A stretch of 12,978 nucleotides of DNA from an archaeon (GTDB lineage Archaea > Nanobdellota > Nanobdellia > Pacearchaeales > GW2011-AR1), in the NCBI GenBank assembly GCA_030638105.1, contig DAOWFF010000057.1, positions 1 to 12,978 of the forward strand, read 5' to 3'. Position 1 is the first letter of the stretch; every line of letters begins with the position of its first letter. The notes under the pieces were generated by a model that searched no databases, was not told the origin of the DNA, and saw only the letters and a list, made by a program, of their open reading frames with translations. A program made the translations under genes and the position numbers. Below are positions 6,132-12,312 of this stretch, piece by piece.

Positions 6132-6629
6132 TCATTTCTTAATAATTTTCATCATATCCAGAAAACTTTTCTTTTCAAACGAAATTATTTTCATTTCAGG
6201 AATATTTATTTTAACTTTTAAAATTCCTAAAGCAGAAATAAAAATAGTTCCCAAGAGAAAATCATTGTCCTCTAATTTCTGTAGGGATAAAAGAACTTTT
6301 TGGATTTTTTTATTTATATTTTCTTTATTCATTTTTTCTTCAATTAATTTCACAACATCATCAAAATCAAAATTATAATTCATGGACAATTTTTCAGGAG
6401 TTCTTTTGTCAATAATTTCAACTGGAATTTTTTCTATTTCTGATTCCAATTTAAAACTGAACATTTTTTTTGTTGATGGAATAAAATAATCAAAATGAAA
6501 CTGGTTGTCTGACTTTTCAAAATCAATCATAAAAAATCCTGAACAAGGATATGCCTCTGGATTTTCTTTTTTAAATTCCTGAAAATTTTCTGACGCAAAT
6601 AATTTTTCTAAATAAAATTGGAAGTTCAT
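6132..6629 (-). CDS. Uncharacterised cytoplasmic protein, 165 residues
   Basis: This protein is unknown to me. It is Lys/Glu/Phe-rich, without membrane segments or signal peptide. It has a likely mixed alpha-beta fold, with FMIDFEKSDNQFHFDYFIP as an early strand pair and DFDDVVKLIEEKMNKENINKKIQKVL as a helix. It contains one cysteine (CSGFFMIDF). The ATG overlaps the stop of the NYN gene (ATGA), so translation is probably coupled and the pair is one transcript. The first 25 bases of this gene occur again, exactly, directly after thrS (7290-7314) in the same ATGA overlap. That suggests this gene once followed thrS directly and was separated from it by arrival of the NYN gene. A role linked to RNA is possible but only by association. 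Confidence 0.65.
   Translation of the reverse strand: MNFQFYLEKLFASENFQEFKKENPEAYPCSGFFMIDFEKSDNQFHFDYFIPSTKKMFSFKLESEIEKIPVEIIDKRTPEKLSMNYNFDFDDVVKLIEEKMNKENINKKIQKVLLSLQKLEDNDFLLGTIFISALGILKVKINIPEMKIISFEKKSFLDMMKIIKK
6605..6629. repeat. 25-bp direct repeat, copy A (start of the 165-residue gene)
   Basis: On the minus strand this is the ATG and first eight codons (MNFQFYLE plus one base). An exact copy lies at 7290-7314 in the same orientation, and matching ends sharply on both sides. The two copies flank the NYN gene. Confidence 0.85.
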
Positions 6630-7177
6630 TTTTTAAAACAACTTTCTAAAAATTCTTTTTTTAATTTAATAAAACTATCACATTCTTGTTTTAAGTGCCA
6701 AGAAAATTTATTTGGAAAACCGATATTCTTAACTTTTTTTCCGATGTCTTGAACAGCATGAATCGCTGGAACAAAATCTCCGTCAGAAGAAACCAAAACC
6801 GCAGTATCATAAGCATTGTTATACGCAAGTCGAACCATATCAACAGCAAGATGAATGTCATCTTCTTTAACCTGATAGCAGATTTTTCCGTTAATCTTAA
6901 CTTTTTGCATTCTACAAAGCACCAATTTAAAATTAGATATCTTTCTCAAGTTCTCAAAAAATTTCTGTTGCTTTTTGTAGGTTTCTTCATCCTTTTTCCA
7001 GTCCAATGGAGCAGTATAATAATAAACTCTCACTAAAGTTTTGTTTCCAACAAGTTTTTCAATAAAAAATTCAAAATTAAAATCTTTCAAACTTTTTGAA
7101 TTATTAAATAAACTTTTAAGTAAATTATAATGATTACTTCCATCAATAAAAACAGTTGCTTTTTCTTTCTTAACCAT
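6626..7177 (-). CDS. NYN-domain (LabA/PIN-like) ribonuclease
   Basis: The 183-residue protein has the acidic metal-binding pattern of NYN nucleases, relatives of PIN domains that cut RNA with Mg or Mn. FIDGSNHYN (10-18) gives D12 and N15, KEDDIHLAVDM (104-114) gives D106/D107 and D113, and LVSSDGDFVPAI (128-139) gives S131, D132 and D134. A conserved closing turn KKVKNIGFP follows. All key residues are present, so it should be active. The substrate is unknown. It has its own promoter (7199-7206, 26 bases from the ATG). The stop overlaps the start of the 165-residue gene. The gene plus promoter lies between two exact 25-bp repeats, which marks it as an insertion between thrS and that gene. Part of this may be a toxin-like or RNA-decay function, but I see no antitoxin. 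Confidence 0.85.
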   Translation of the reverse strand: MVKKEKATVFIDGSNHYNLLKSLFNNSKSLKDFNFEFFIEKLVGNKTLVRVYYYTAPLDWKKDEETYKKQQKFFENLRKISNFKLVLCRMQKVKINGKICYQVKEDDIHLAVDMVRLAYNNAYDTAVLVSSDGDFVPAIHAVQDIGKKVKNIGFPNKFSWHLKQECDSFIKLKKEFLESCFKK

Positions 7178-7198
7178 TAAAAATTTAATATAATTGCG

Positions 7199-7206
7199 TT
7201 AATAAA
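7199..7206 (-). promoter_or_regulatory. TATA box of the NYN gene
   Basis: TTTATTAA on the minus strand is centred about 26 bases before the ATG at 7177. It is inside the 25-bp-repeat-bounded segment, so the inserted gene brought or acquired its own promoter. Confidence 0.45.
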
Positions 7207-7222
7207 TCTTTAGAAAATAAAT

Positions 7223-7250
7223 CCCAGGTTTACTAAAAAGCAACCCTGGG
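7223..7250 (-). terminator. Hairpin between thrS and the NYN gene
   Basis: On the minus strand CCCAGG...CCTGGG forms a 6-bp GC stem, extended by TT/AA past one bulged G, with a loop of about 11 bases. ATTTATTTT follows. It lies after thrS and before the NYN TATA box, so it probably insulates the two transcripts. It is the only strong GC stem in an otherwise AT-rich gap. Confidence 0.45.
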
Positions 7251-7263
7251 GGGTATATAAAAT

Positions 7264-7314
7264 TCATAGTATAAAATCATTTATAAAACTTTCTAAATAA
7301 AATTGGAAGTTCAT
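7264..7314 (-). pseudogene. Severed 5' end of the 165-residue gene downstream of thrS
   Basis: The frame opens with ATG overlapping the thrS stop (GTATGA) and reads MNFQFYLE, identical to the start of the gene at 6629. It then diverges and stops after 16 codons. Its first 25 bases (7290-7314) are copy B of the direct repeat. It is best seen as the remnant left behind when the NYN segment entered. Confidence 0.6.
7290..7314. repeat. 25-bp direct repeat, copy B (after thrS)
   Basis: Exact match to 6605-6629 in the same orientation. It bounds the NYN segment on its upstream side, and the base before (C at 7289, T at 6604) already differs. Confidence 0.85.
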
Positions 7315-9005
7315 ACCCTTTCTTCAATTTCTTTTTTAATTTTTTCAACAAACTCCTCAACAGAAAATTTTTCAATTTTTTTATTCCCTTTTGTTCTCAC
7401 AGCCAAATTTTCTTCTTTTTCTTCTTTGTCGCCGACAACAACAATGTAAGGGATTTTCATAATCTCGGCGTCTTTAACTTTTGCAGAAACAGTTGTCTGG
7501 TTTAAGTCCTGTTCAATTCTTAAATTTGGAATTTCTTTTTTTATTTTTTCAGAAATTTTTTTTGCATAATTATCATTCCGATTTGTGAAACTTAAAACCC
7601 GAACCTGAATCGGTGCGAGCCAAGTTGGAAGTCGGCCTTTTGTGTGTTCAATCAAAACCCCGATAAATCTTTCCAAGCTTCCGTAAATAGTCCGATGAAG
7701 AACTGTTGGTCTTTTTCTTTTGTTTTCTTTGGTTGTATATTCTAATTCAAATCTTTCTGGCATTGCAAAATCCAACTGCAAAGTTCCGCATTGCCATTCC
7801 CGTCCTAAAGAGTCGGTAATATGAAAATCAATTTTCGGTCCGTAAAAAGCTCCGTCGCCTTTGTTAATCTTAAAATTAATTTTCTTTTTTTTCAGAACTT
7901 TTTCTAAAACCGCCTCGGCTTTGTCCCAGATTTTGTCGCTTCCTATTTTTTTCTTTGGGCGAGTAGAAAGTTCAACTCTGTAAGGAAGATTAAATATTTT
8001 GTAAAATTTATCAATTAAATTTATTACATTGATTAGTTCTGCTTCAATTTGTTTTTCTGTGCAAAAAATATGTGCGTCGTCCTGAGTGAATTGGATAACT
8101 CTGAACAGACCGCCTAGAACTCCTGACAATTCCTGACGATGAACAACTCCTAACTCGCCGACTTTCAACGGGAAATCTTTGTAACTCTTTGGTTTATTTT
8201 TGTAAACCAACATTCCTCCTGGGCAATTCATCGGCTTAATTGCAAATTGCCTTTTGTCGTAGTCAGTTAGGAAAAGATTTTCTTTAAATTTTTCCCAATG
8301 TCCTGAAATTTTCCAAAGTTTTTCGTCTAAAATCTGAGGGGTGGAAATTTCCTGATATCCAGAATTTTTATGGGCTTCTCTCCATAATTTAATTAATTCG
8401 TTTCTGATTATCAGCCCGTTGTTGTGCCAGAAAACCATTCCTGGTGCGGTCTCGCTAAAACTAAACAAGTCCATTTGTTGCCCGATAATTCTGTGGTCGT
8501 TTTCTTTTAGTTTGGAAGTGTCTAATCTTAATTTTGAAATTTCTTTTAAAAGTTGCCGAGGATTGTAATTATTCTTAGTTTCATTTATTTTTATTTCCCT
8601 GCTTAATTCAGAAAGAGGATGTCCCTTAACTTTGAGTTCAAATTCTTTGTAATAACCGAACGGGGCTTTGACAACTAAGAAATTTTTTTCCAAACTTTTT
8701 TTAGCATTTTCTAAAACATTCACTGCAATTTCTGGCGAGGACAAATTACTTGAAAGATGAGCATAAGGATAGAGAACTATATTTTTCGCGTGGACTTGTT
8801 TTGCGATTTCTTTTATATTTTCAACAAGTTTATCAACGACAAGTTTAATGTCAGTGTCGGATTTTTCAACAGCAATCATGATTACTAAAGCATCTTTAAT
8901 TTCTTTTTCTTTTTTTTCTTCATCAGATAGTTCTTTTATTTTTCTCAATGCTTTTTTCAGTGGTTTGAAATTTATATAATCGCAATGTAAAGATAGGAAT
9001 TTCAT
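7311..9005 (-). CDS. thrS: Threonyl-tRNA synthetase with archaeal editing domain
   Basis: The 564-residue enzyme charges tRNA-Thr in the cytoplasm. Residues 1-137 form the archaeal N-terminal editing domain, a relative of D-aminoacyl-tRNA deacylase that removes Ser from tRNA-Thr (LHCDY near the start, YPYAHLSS, KAPFGYYKEFELKVKGHPLSELSR). The class II core spans about 168-460: DHRIIGQQMDLFSFSETAPGM, motif 2 in FRVIQFTQDDAHIFC, and motif 3 in TVLHRTIYGSLERFIG. The zinc ligands are C261, H312 and H437, with spacing as in known enzymes. The anticodon-binding domain is about 465-564. The core reads like the bacterial ThrRS type, yet the bacterial N2 editing domain is absent. TATA at 9027-9036 lies about 26 bases before the ATG. 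The stop overlaps the remnant ATG downstream. Confidence 0.96.
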   Translation of the reverse strand: MKFLSLHCDYINFKPLKKALRKIKELSDEEKKEKEIKDALVIMIAVEKSDTDIKLVVDKLVENIKEIAKQVHAKNIVLYPYAHLSSNLSSPEIAVNVLENAKKSLEKNFLVVKAPFGYYKEFELKVKGHPLSELSREIKINETKNNYNPRQLLKEISKLRLDTSKLKENDHRIIGQQMDLFSFSETAPGMVFWHNNGLIIRNELIKLWREAHKNSGYQEISTPQILDEKLWKISGHWEKFKENLFLTDYDKRQFAIKPMNCPGGMLVYKNKPKSYKDFPLKVGELGVVHRQELSGVLGGLFRVIQFTQDDAHIFCTEKQIEAELINVINLIDKFYKIFNLPYRVELSTRPKKKIGSDKIWDKAEAVLEKVLKKKKINFKINKGDGAFYGPKIDFHITDSLGREWQCGTLQLDFAMPERFELEYTTKENKRKRPTVLHRTIYGSLERFIGVLIEHTKGRLPTWLAPIQVRVLSFTNRNDNYAKKISEKIKKEIPNLRIEQDLNQTTVSAKVKDAEIMKIPYIVVVGDKEEKEENLAVRTKGNKKIEKFSVEEFVEKIKKEIEERV

Positions 9006-9026
9006 ACGAAAAGAAAGCAGAAGGAG

Positions 9027-9036
9027 TTTTTAAAAT
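9027..9036 (-). promoter_or_regulatory. TATA box of thrS
   Basis: ATTTTAAAAA is read on the minus strand about 26 bases before the ATG at 9005, giving a leaderless mRNA. Confidence 0.5.
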
Positions 9037-9061
9037 TATTGCGTTTGAGTTTAGAATTATT

Positions 9062-9160
9062 TTAAGAAAAAATTTCTTCTTCTGTTAATTCCGCGGTTTT
9101 TATTATTGTGGATAAAATTGCCCCATAGATAGCAGTTATTGTTTCTATAAATTTAAACAT
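9062..9160 (-). CDS. Possible 32-residue small membrane peptide
   Basis: This ORF starts inside the last codons of the channel-like gene (ATGTTTAA overlap), an arrangement typical of coupled translation. The peptide reads MFKFIETITAIYGAILSTII and then KTAELTEEEIFS, so it has one short hydrophobic helix and an acidic tail. I recognise no family. It could be a real small subunit of the neighbouring membrane protein, a fragment of a longer lost gene, or chance. The overlap and amphipathic layout are the only support. Confidence 0.35.
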   Translation of the reverse strand: MFKFIETITAIYGAILSTIIKTAELTEEEIFS

Positions 9161-9839
9161 TTCTAAAATTTCTTTCCCTTGAATTTATTAATCTACCTAA
9201 GATGATTATATGCAAAATATAACTAATTGCCAATTCGATATAACTAATTAATTCTGATACACCATTTGGGATTTTTCCAAAATTTGTCGAATAGAAATTC
9301 GCTGTACTAAATCCTACATACCCCCAAGGATTCATTATTTTTTCTCCATTATTATTCAAAATAGATTGTCCTTCAATTCCTCCAACCATTGCAAAAAAGA
9401 AACCGAAAAGAACAATTATCGAGAAGGAGAATCCAATATAACTAATGATTATCGTAGGAGTAGTTTTACTTCTTTTAAGATGAGAATAATGTTGTGTTAC
9501 TGACCCAATTAAAATTCCTAAAAATAATAGGATAATGGTGATTATTGCAATTTCAATATCTTTAATTTTTAGAGAGTGATAGATAATTGCATAGAGAATG
9601 AAAATTATGAAGTAAGCCCATCCGAGAATATCTGTTTTTTTAGAAGTATTTTCTAGATTATAAATTAATTGGGATACTATTATTCCTATCAGACCAATCA
9701 TCCTCATTCTTTCAAAGGAAAAGATTATCGCTGAAAAAATTAATCCTCCGAAGTAAACCCAAATCCGAGGGTTTTTTAAATCTTCTTTAAATTCTTTTTT
9801 TGTTTGTTCCCATTTTGTTTGGTTTTTTATTATTCCCAT
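9153..9839 (-). CDS. Six-helix membrane protein with ion-channel-like pore segment
   Basis: The 228-residue protein has hydrophobic segments at about 28-42, 46-60, 70-89, 94-113, 128-151 and 197-216. Between the last two lies YVGFSTANFYSTNFGKIPNG (174-193). It follows the layout of the pore loop of two-helix/six-helix cation channels (FS...T..TVGYGDI.P), with the final helix ELISYIELAISYILHIIILGRL also channel-like. The selectivity filter itself is not the K+ sequence (TNFGKI in place of TVGYGD), so ion preference cannot be inferred and transport activity is uncertain. No charged S4-like helix is evident. It begins one base after the srp54 stop, so it is co-transcribed with srp54 and may reach the membrane through that pathway. 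Topology is firm and the channel assignment is tentative. Confidence 0.6.
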   Translation of the reverse strand: MGIIKNQTKWEQTKKEFKEDLKNPRIWVYFGGLIFSAIIFSFERMRMIGLIGIIVSQLIYNLENTSKKTDILGWAYFIIFILYAIIYHSLKIKDIEIAIITIILLFLGILIGSVTQHYSHLKRSKTTPTIIISYIGFSFSIIVLFGFFFAMVGGIEGQSILNNNGEKIMNPWGYVGFSTANFYSTNFGKIPNGVSELISYIELAISYILHIIILGRLINSRERNFRNV

Positions 9840-9840
9840 C

Positions 9841-11208
9841 TCAAATCCTCAACTTTTTCCCTTTCATAAATTTCTTCGCGAATTTCATCATTTGTTTTTG
9901 GTTCATTCCTTTTGACATATCTATGTTTGCCCCGCCTTTTATCATCTCGTTGAGCATGTCATATTGTTTTAGCAAAGAACGAATGTCTGAATTATTTACT
10001 CCTGAGCCCTTTGCAATCCGCGAAATTCTTGAGCTCTGTTTTTTCAGGAGCTCGGGATTTTCTTTTTCTTCAGGAGTCATTGATTTAATTATGTGTTCCC
10101 ATTTTGAAATTTTGCTTTGCTGGTTTTCCATCAAGTTGTCGGGAATTTTTGCATTGTTCATTCCTGGAATCATGCCTTTGATTTTTTCAAAACCGCCAAG
10201 AGAATTCATTGATTTCACTTGCTCAATAACATCTGTTAAACTCAATTTGCCCTGTTCTAATCTTTCCTGCATGGCTTGTTGCTCATCTTCATTTGTAACG
10301 GATTTTATTTTTTCAATTAATGTCTGCAAGTCGCCCATTCCCAAAAGCCGTGAGAGAAATGTCTGCGGATTAAATTCTTCTATGTCGTTTACTTTTTCGC
10401 CGGTTCCAATAAAATAAACTGGTGCTTCTGTTTCTGCACAGGCAGTCAAAGCCCCGCCACCTTTTGCTGTTGAATCCATTCGCGTAATTACAACCCCTGA
10501 AATATTCACTGCCTCTTTAAATTCCTGTGCCTGTTTTTTTGCTGCCTGTCCAATGTCTGCAGGCATGATTAAAACCGACGCTGTTGGTTTGATTTCCTTG
10601 CTCAAAGATTTTATTTCCTTGCTTAATTCCTTGTCTAAATTGTGTCTCCCTGCAGTGTCTATTAAAATCAAATTATAGTCCTTTAATTTTTTTTCATATT
10701 TTTTCCAGATTTTTATTGGGTCTTTTTCTTTTGAATCTATAAAATAATTTAACTTGTTTTTTTCTGCTAATTGTTTGAGTTGTTCGGGTGCTGCAGGACG
10801 ATGCACATCCAAGCCGATTAAGGCAACTTTGTTCCCGCGTTTTGAAAAATAATTCCCTAGCTTAGATATTGTTGTTGTTTTTCCGCAACCATACAATCCG
10901 AGAAGCATAATTCTGTTTTGCTTTGGCTGAAGTTTTAATTGCTTGTGTTCTCCAAGGATTTTAACAAGTTCGTCGTGAAGGAGTTTAATTATGTGTTCTT
11001 TTTTTTCTATTCCTTTTATTTTTTCATCAAAGGCAGATTTTTTAATTTTGTCGCTCAATTTTTTTACTAAAACAACATTTACATCTGCTTCAATTAACGC
11101 CCTTTGCAAATCCCGAACAATTGAATCCACTAAATTCTTGTCAAGAAAAATAGCATTCGCTATCTTGTCTGTCGCTTTTCTTAAAACCTCGCCTAATCGT
11201 TCGAGCAT
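9841..11208 (-). CDS. srp54: Signal recognition particle 54 kDa GTPase (SRP54/Ffh)
   Basis: SRP54 binds signal sequences on ribosomes and, with FtsY, delivers membrane and secreted proteins. The 455 residues show the N helix bundle (1-95) and the GTPase: G1 GLYGCGKTTT (104-113), G2 DVHRPAA (134-140), G3 DTAGRHN (184-190), G4 TRMD (242-245, usually TKxD/TRxD), AKGGG (248-252), and G5 GTGE (268-271). The Met-rich M domain (about 300-455) contains GSGVNNSDIRSLLKQY, the SRP RNA-binding helix-turn-helix, and ends in a Lys-rich tail. Length and order are normal. No TATA box lies 25 bases before the ATG at 11208. The nearest good one is at 11394-11403, so the gene has a long GC-rich leader that is either structured or contains a 59-codon ORF. 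The channel-like gene follows at once. Confidence 0.96.
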   Translation of the reverse strand: MLERLGEVLRKATDKIANAIFLDKNLVDSIVRDLQRALIEADVNVVLVKKLSDKIKKSAFDEKIKGIEKKEHIIKLLHDELVKILGEHKQLKLQPKQNRIMLLGLYGCGKTTTISKLGNYFSKRGNKVALIGLDVHRPAAPEQLKQLAEKNKLNYFIDSKEKDPIKIWKKYEKKLKDYNLILIDTAGRHNLDKELSKEIKSLSKEIKPTASVLIMPADIGQAAKKQAQEFKEAVNISGVVITRMDSTAKGGGALTACAETEAPVYFIGTGEKVNDIEEFNPQTFLSRLLGMGDLQTLIEKIKSVTNEDEQQAMQERLEQGKLSLTDVIEQVKSMNSLGGFEKIKGMIPGMNNAKIPDNLMENQQSKISKWEHIIKSMTPEEKENPELLKKQSSRISRIAKGSGVNNSDIRSLLKQYDMLNEMIKGGANIDMSKGMNQKQMMKFAKKFMKGKKLRI

Positions 11209-11372
11209 ACGAGGAAACCCCCTGATTTTCCCCTACTCAGCCATTGAAAAGTCGTCATTGATTTTGGATTTTTGTCGCTGTCCAATAACCTCGCTCCTTC
11301 CTTGAATCGCTGAAGCCGGGCATCTTTTCTTGCAATCCTGTTGATGCCACGCGAAGAACATTTATTTATCAT
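11193..11372 (-). CDS. 59-codon ORF overlapping the start of srp54 (uncertain)
   Basis: An uninterrupted frame runs from an ATG at 11372 to a TAG 16 bases inside srp54. The ATG is 26 bases from TATA-like CTTTAATAAT, the spacing seen at most real starts here. The product is very basic (MINKCSSRGINRIARKDARL...TTFQWLSRGKSGGF) and matches nothing I know. Against it, nearly half of its third codon positions are G or C, unlike neighbouring genes, and the same stretch folds into hairpins. A structured leader is at least as likely. Confidence 0.3.
   Translation of the reverse strand: MINKCSSRGINRIARKDARLQRFKEGARLLDSDKNPKSMTTFQWLSRGKSGGFLVCSND
11211..11348 (-). promoter_or_regulatory. GC-rich structured leader of srp54
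   Basis: On the minus strand three stems can form. GGCATC/GATGCC pairs 11343-11348 with 11319-11324. TTGGA/TCCAA pairs 11281-11285 with 11264-11268. GGGGAAA/TTTCCTC pairs 11227-11233 with 11211-11217, ending two bases before the srp54 ATG. The last stem encloses a nine-base loop holding AGGGGG, the only Shine-Dalgarno-like run, so folding could govern access to the start. High GC in an AT-rich genome supports RNA structure. A regulatory leader or separate RNA is an inference. Confidence 0.4.
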
Positions 11373-11393
11373 AAGAGAACGAGTGAAGAAGAG

Positions 11394-11403
11394 ATTATTA
11401 AAG
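11394..11403 (-). promoter_or_regulatory. TATA-like box for the srp54 transcript
   Basis: CTTTAATAAT on the minus strand predicts a start near 11372, which coincides with the ATG of the 59-codon ORF and lies 164 bases before the srp54 ATG. Confidence 0.4.
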
Positions 11404-11429
11404 TTTTGGTGTTAGAGATTTTAATAAGA

Positions 11430-11443
11430 AGATTTATAAATCT
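11430..11443. promoter_or_regulatory. Perfect 14-bp palindrome between toxin-antitoxin and srp54 promoters
   Basis: AGATTTATAAATCT is its own reverse complement. It sits in the divergent region, just upstream of the TATA-like box at 11449-11457. AbrB-type antitoxins commonly bind symmetric sites at their own promoter, so an operator is plausible. It also contains a TATA-like core usable on either strand. Confidence 0.4.
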
Positions 11444-11448
11444 CTTTA

Positions 11449-11457
11449 TTTTAAGTA
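11449..11457 (+). promoter_or_regulatory. TATA-like box of the toxin-antitoxin pair
   Basis: TTTTAAGTA is centred about 30 bases before the ATG at 11483. No Shine-Dalgarno sequence precedes that ATG, so a nearly leaderless mRNA is expected. Confidence 0.4.
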
Positions 11458-11482
11458 TTTTAGAATTAAAATCAATTTTAAA

Positions 11483-11758
11483 ATGGAAATTTCAATAACA
11501 AAAATGTCTTCAAATGGGCAAGTAGTAATTCCTTCGGAAATTCGGGAGAACGGAATGATCAAGCCGCTCACGAAATTTCTTGTTTTTAACAAACAGGGAA
11601 ACATTTTTTTAAAACAGATAAAAGAAGATTCCTTGATTAAAGATATGGAATTTGTTGAAAGAATTAGAGAAAGTGAGGAGCAGATAAAAAACGGAGAATT
11701 TGTTAGTGTTAATGTTAATCTTGAAGAAAACGAAATTGATAAAATTTTAATGAATTGA
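11483..11758 (+). CDS. AbrB/SpoVT-type antitoxin
   Basis: This 91-residue protein has the swapped-hairpin AbrB/MazE DNA-binding domain at about 3-46 (ITKMSSNGQVVIPSEIRENGMIK, a close match to the family pattern xSSKGQVVIPKEIR, then FLVFNKQGNIFLKQI). The acidic C-terminal tail (about 50-91, MEFVERIRESEEQIKNGEF and NLEENEIDKIL) is of the kind that wraps around and blocks a toxin. It is followed one base later by a RelE-type toxin gene, so the two are translated together. Such antitoxins usually repress their own operon. The palindrome at 11430-11443 is a candidate site. Antitoxin role is inferred from fold and pairing. Confidence 0.85.
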   Translation: MEISITKMSSNGQVVIPSEIRENGMIKPLTKFLVFNKQGNIFLKQIKEDSLIKDMEFVERIRESEEQIKNGEFVSVNVNLEENEIDKILMN

Positions 11759-11759
11759 A

Positions 11760-12002
11760 ATGGAAATTATTTTTTCTGACGAATTCAAAAAGGACTTTAG
11801 AAAGATTAAAGATAAAAAAACACGCCTGAAAATTTTAAAGCAAATTAAAAAAATTGCAGTTTATTCTGGCGTCGGGAAGCCATTAAAATATAATTTAAAA
11901 AATCACAGAAGTTTGAGGATTCATCCGTTTAGATTAATTTACAGGACTGAGAAAAATAAAATAATTATTAATTGTTTTGACCATCGGAAAAAAGTTTATT
12001 AG
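11760..12002 (+). CDS. RelE/ParE-family toxin
   Basis: The 80-residue protein has the compact RelE/ParE layout: beta strand EIIFSDEF, a Lys-rich helix pair (about 8-34), then strands SLRIHPFRLIYRTEKNKIII and the closing FDHRKKVY. The basic residues R53, R58, R62, H75 and R76 and the last-residue Y80 are placed as in mRNA-cleaving RelE toxins, which act on the ribosome A site. The family also contains gyrase poisons (ParE), and the sequence alone does not exclude that. The PLKYNLKNHRSLRI stretch is typical of the archaeal RelE members. It follows the antitoxin by one base. The chain is full length, with no stop or frameshift, so the pair appears intact. Confidence 0.85.
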   Translation: MEIIFSDEFKKDFRKIKDKKTRLKILKQIKKIAVYSGVGKPLKYNLKNHRSLRIHPFRLIYRTEKNKIIINCFDHRKKVY

Positions 12003-12018
12003 ATTGGAAAGAGGGGTT

Positions 12019-12216
12019 TTATCCAATTAATGTTATAATATAATCCATTAAATTAATCCACAATCTGATTAAAGTTAATATTCCTACAATTAGAACAATT
12101 CTCCAAAACCAATTTGCATGTTTCCACATCAACTTAGTTTCTTGCCATTTAGCACTTGCTATCTCCTTTTCAAGCTGTTCTTTTTGTTTCTTTAGTTCTT
12201 TTGATGTCCTTTCCAT
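12019..12216 (-). CDS. Small membrane protein with N-terminal coiled coil
   Basis: This 65-residue protein has a charged helix (1-27, KELKKQKEQLEKEIASAKW) that fits a coiled coil. One or possibly two hydrophobic segments follow (about 35-52, FWRIVLIVGILTLIRLWI, then LMDYIITLIG). I recognise no family. TTTTAAAA at 12237-12244 lies about 25 bases before the ATG, which supports the start. It converges on the toxin gene (stops 16 bp apart). It shares orientation with ftsY, and the ftsY tail duplicate lies between them. Probably a real small gene with role unknown. Confidence 0.6.
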   Translation of the reverse strand: MERTSKELKKQKEQLEKEIASAKWQETKLMWKHANWFWRIVLIVGILTLIRLWINLMDYIITLIG

Positions 12217-12236
12217 ATAAAATAAAACAAAATATA

Positions 12237-12244
12237 TTTTAAAA
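12237..12244 (-). promoter_or_regulatory. TATA box of the 65-residue membrane protein
   Basis: TTTTAAAA is centred about 25 bases from the ATG at 12216. The adjacent AAAATATATTTT (12229-12240) is an alternative. Confidence 0.45.
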
Positions 12245-12273
12245 AACTATCTGTTTAGATACAATAACTTTTT

Positions 12274-12312
12274 TTACAACCCCAACTTCTCAATAAATTT
12301 TTGTTTGTCAAA
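12274..12312 (-). pseudogene. Duplicate of the last 12 codons and stop of ftsY
   Basis: On the minus strand this reads FDKQKFIEKLGL and TAA, identical in protein to the end of ftsY (12435-12473). The first five codons match at every base. The last seven sense codons all differ, each only at the third position. In the same frame the ORF continues back through the GC-rich insert with no stop until near the ftsY end, but it has no start codon. Confidence 0.8.

Noticed and set aside
9800..10417. 205-codon open frame on the plus strand
   Set aside because: It is antisense to srp54 and the channel gene and is Phe/Ser-rich, as antisense frames of Lys-rich genes are. srp54 on the other strand has all family motifs.
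11194..11208. TTCGAGC resembling a tRNA T-loop
   Set aside because: It lies in the srp54 coding region and no acceptor, D or anticodon stem can be found around it. No tRNA gene was found in the window.
11236..11262. Possible box C/D guide RNA (TGACGA ... CTGA, minus strand)
   Set aside because: The C box departs from TGATGA at a paired position and no second box pair was found, so support is too weak.
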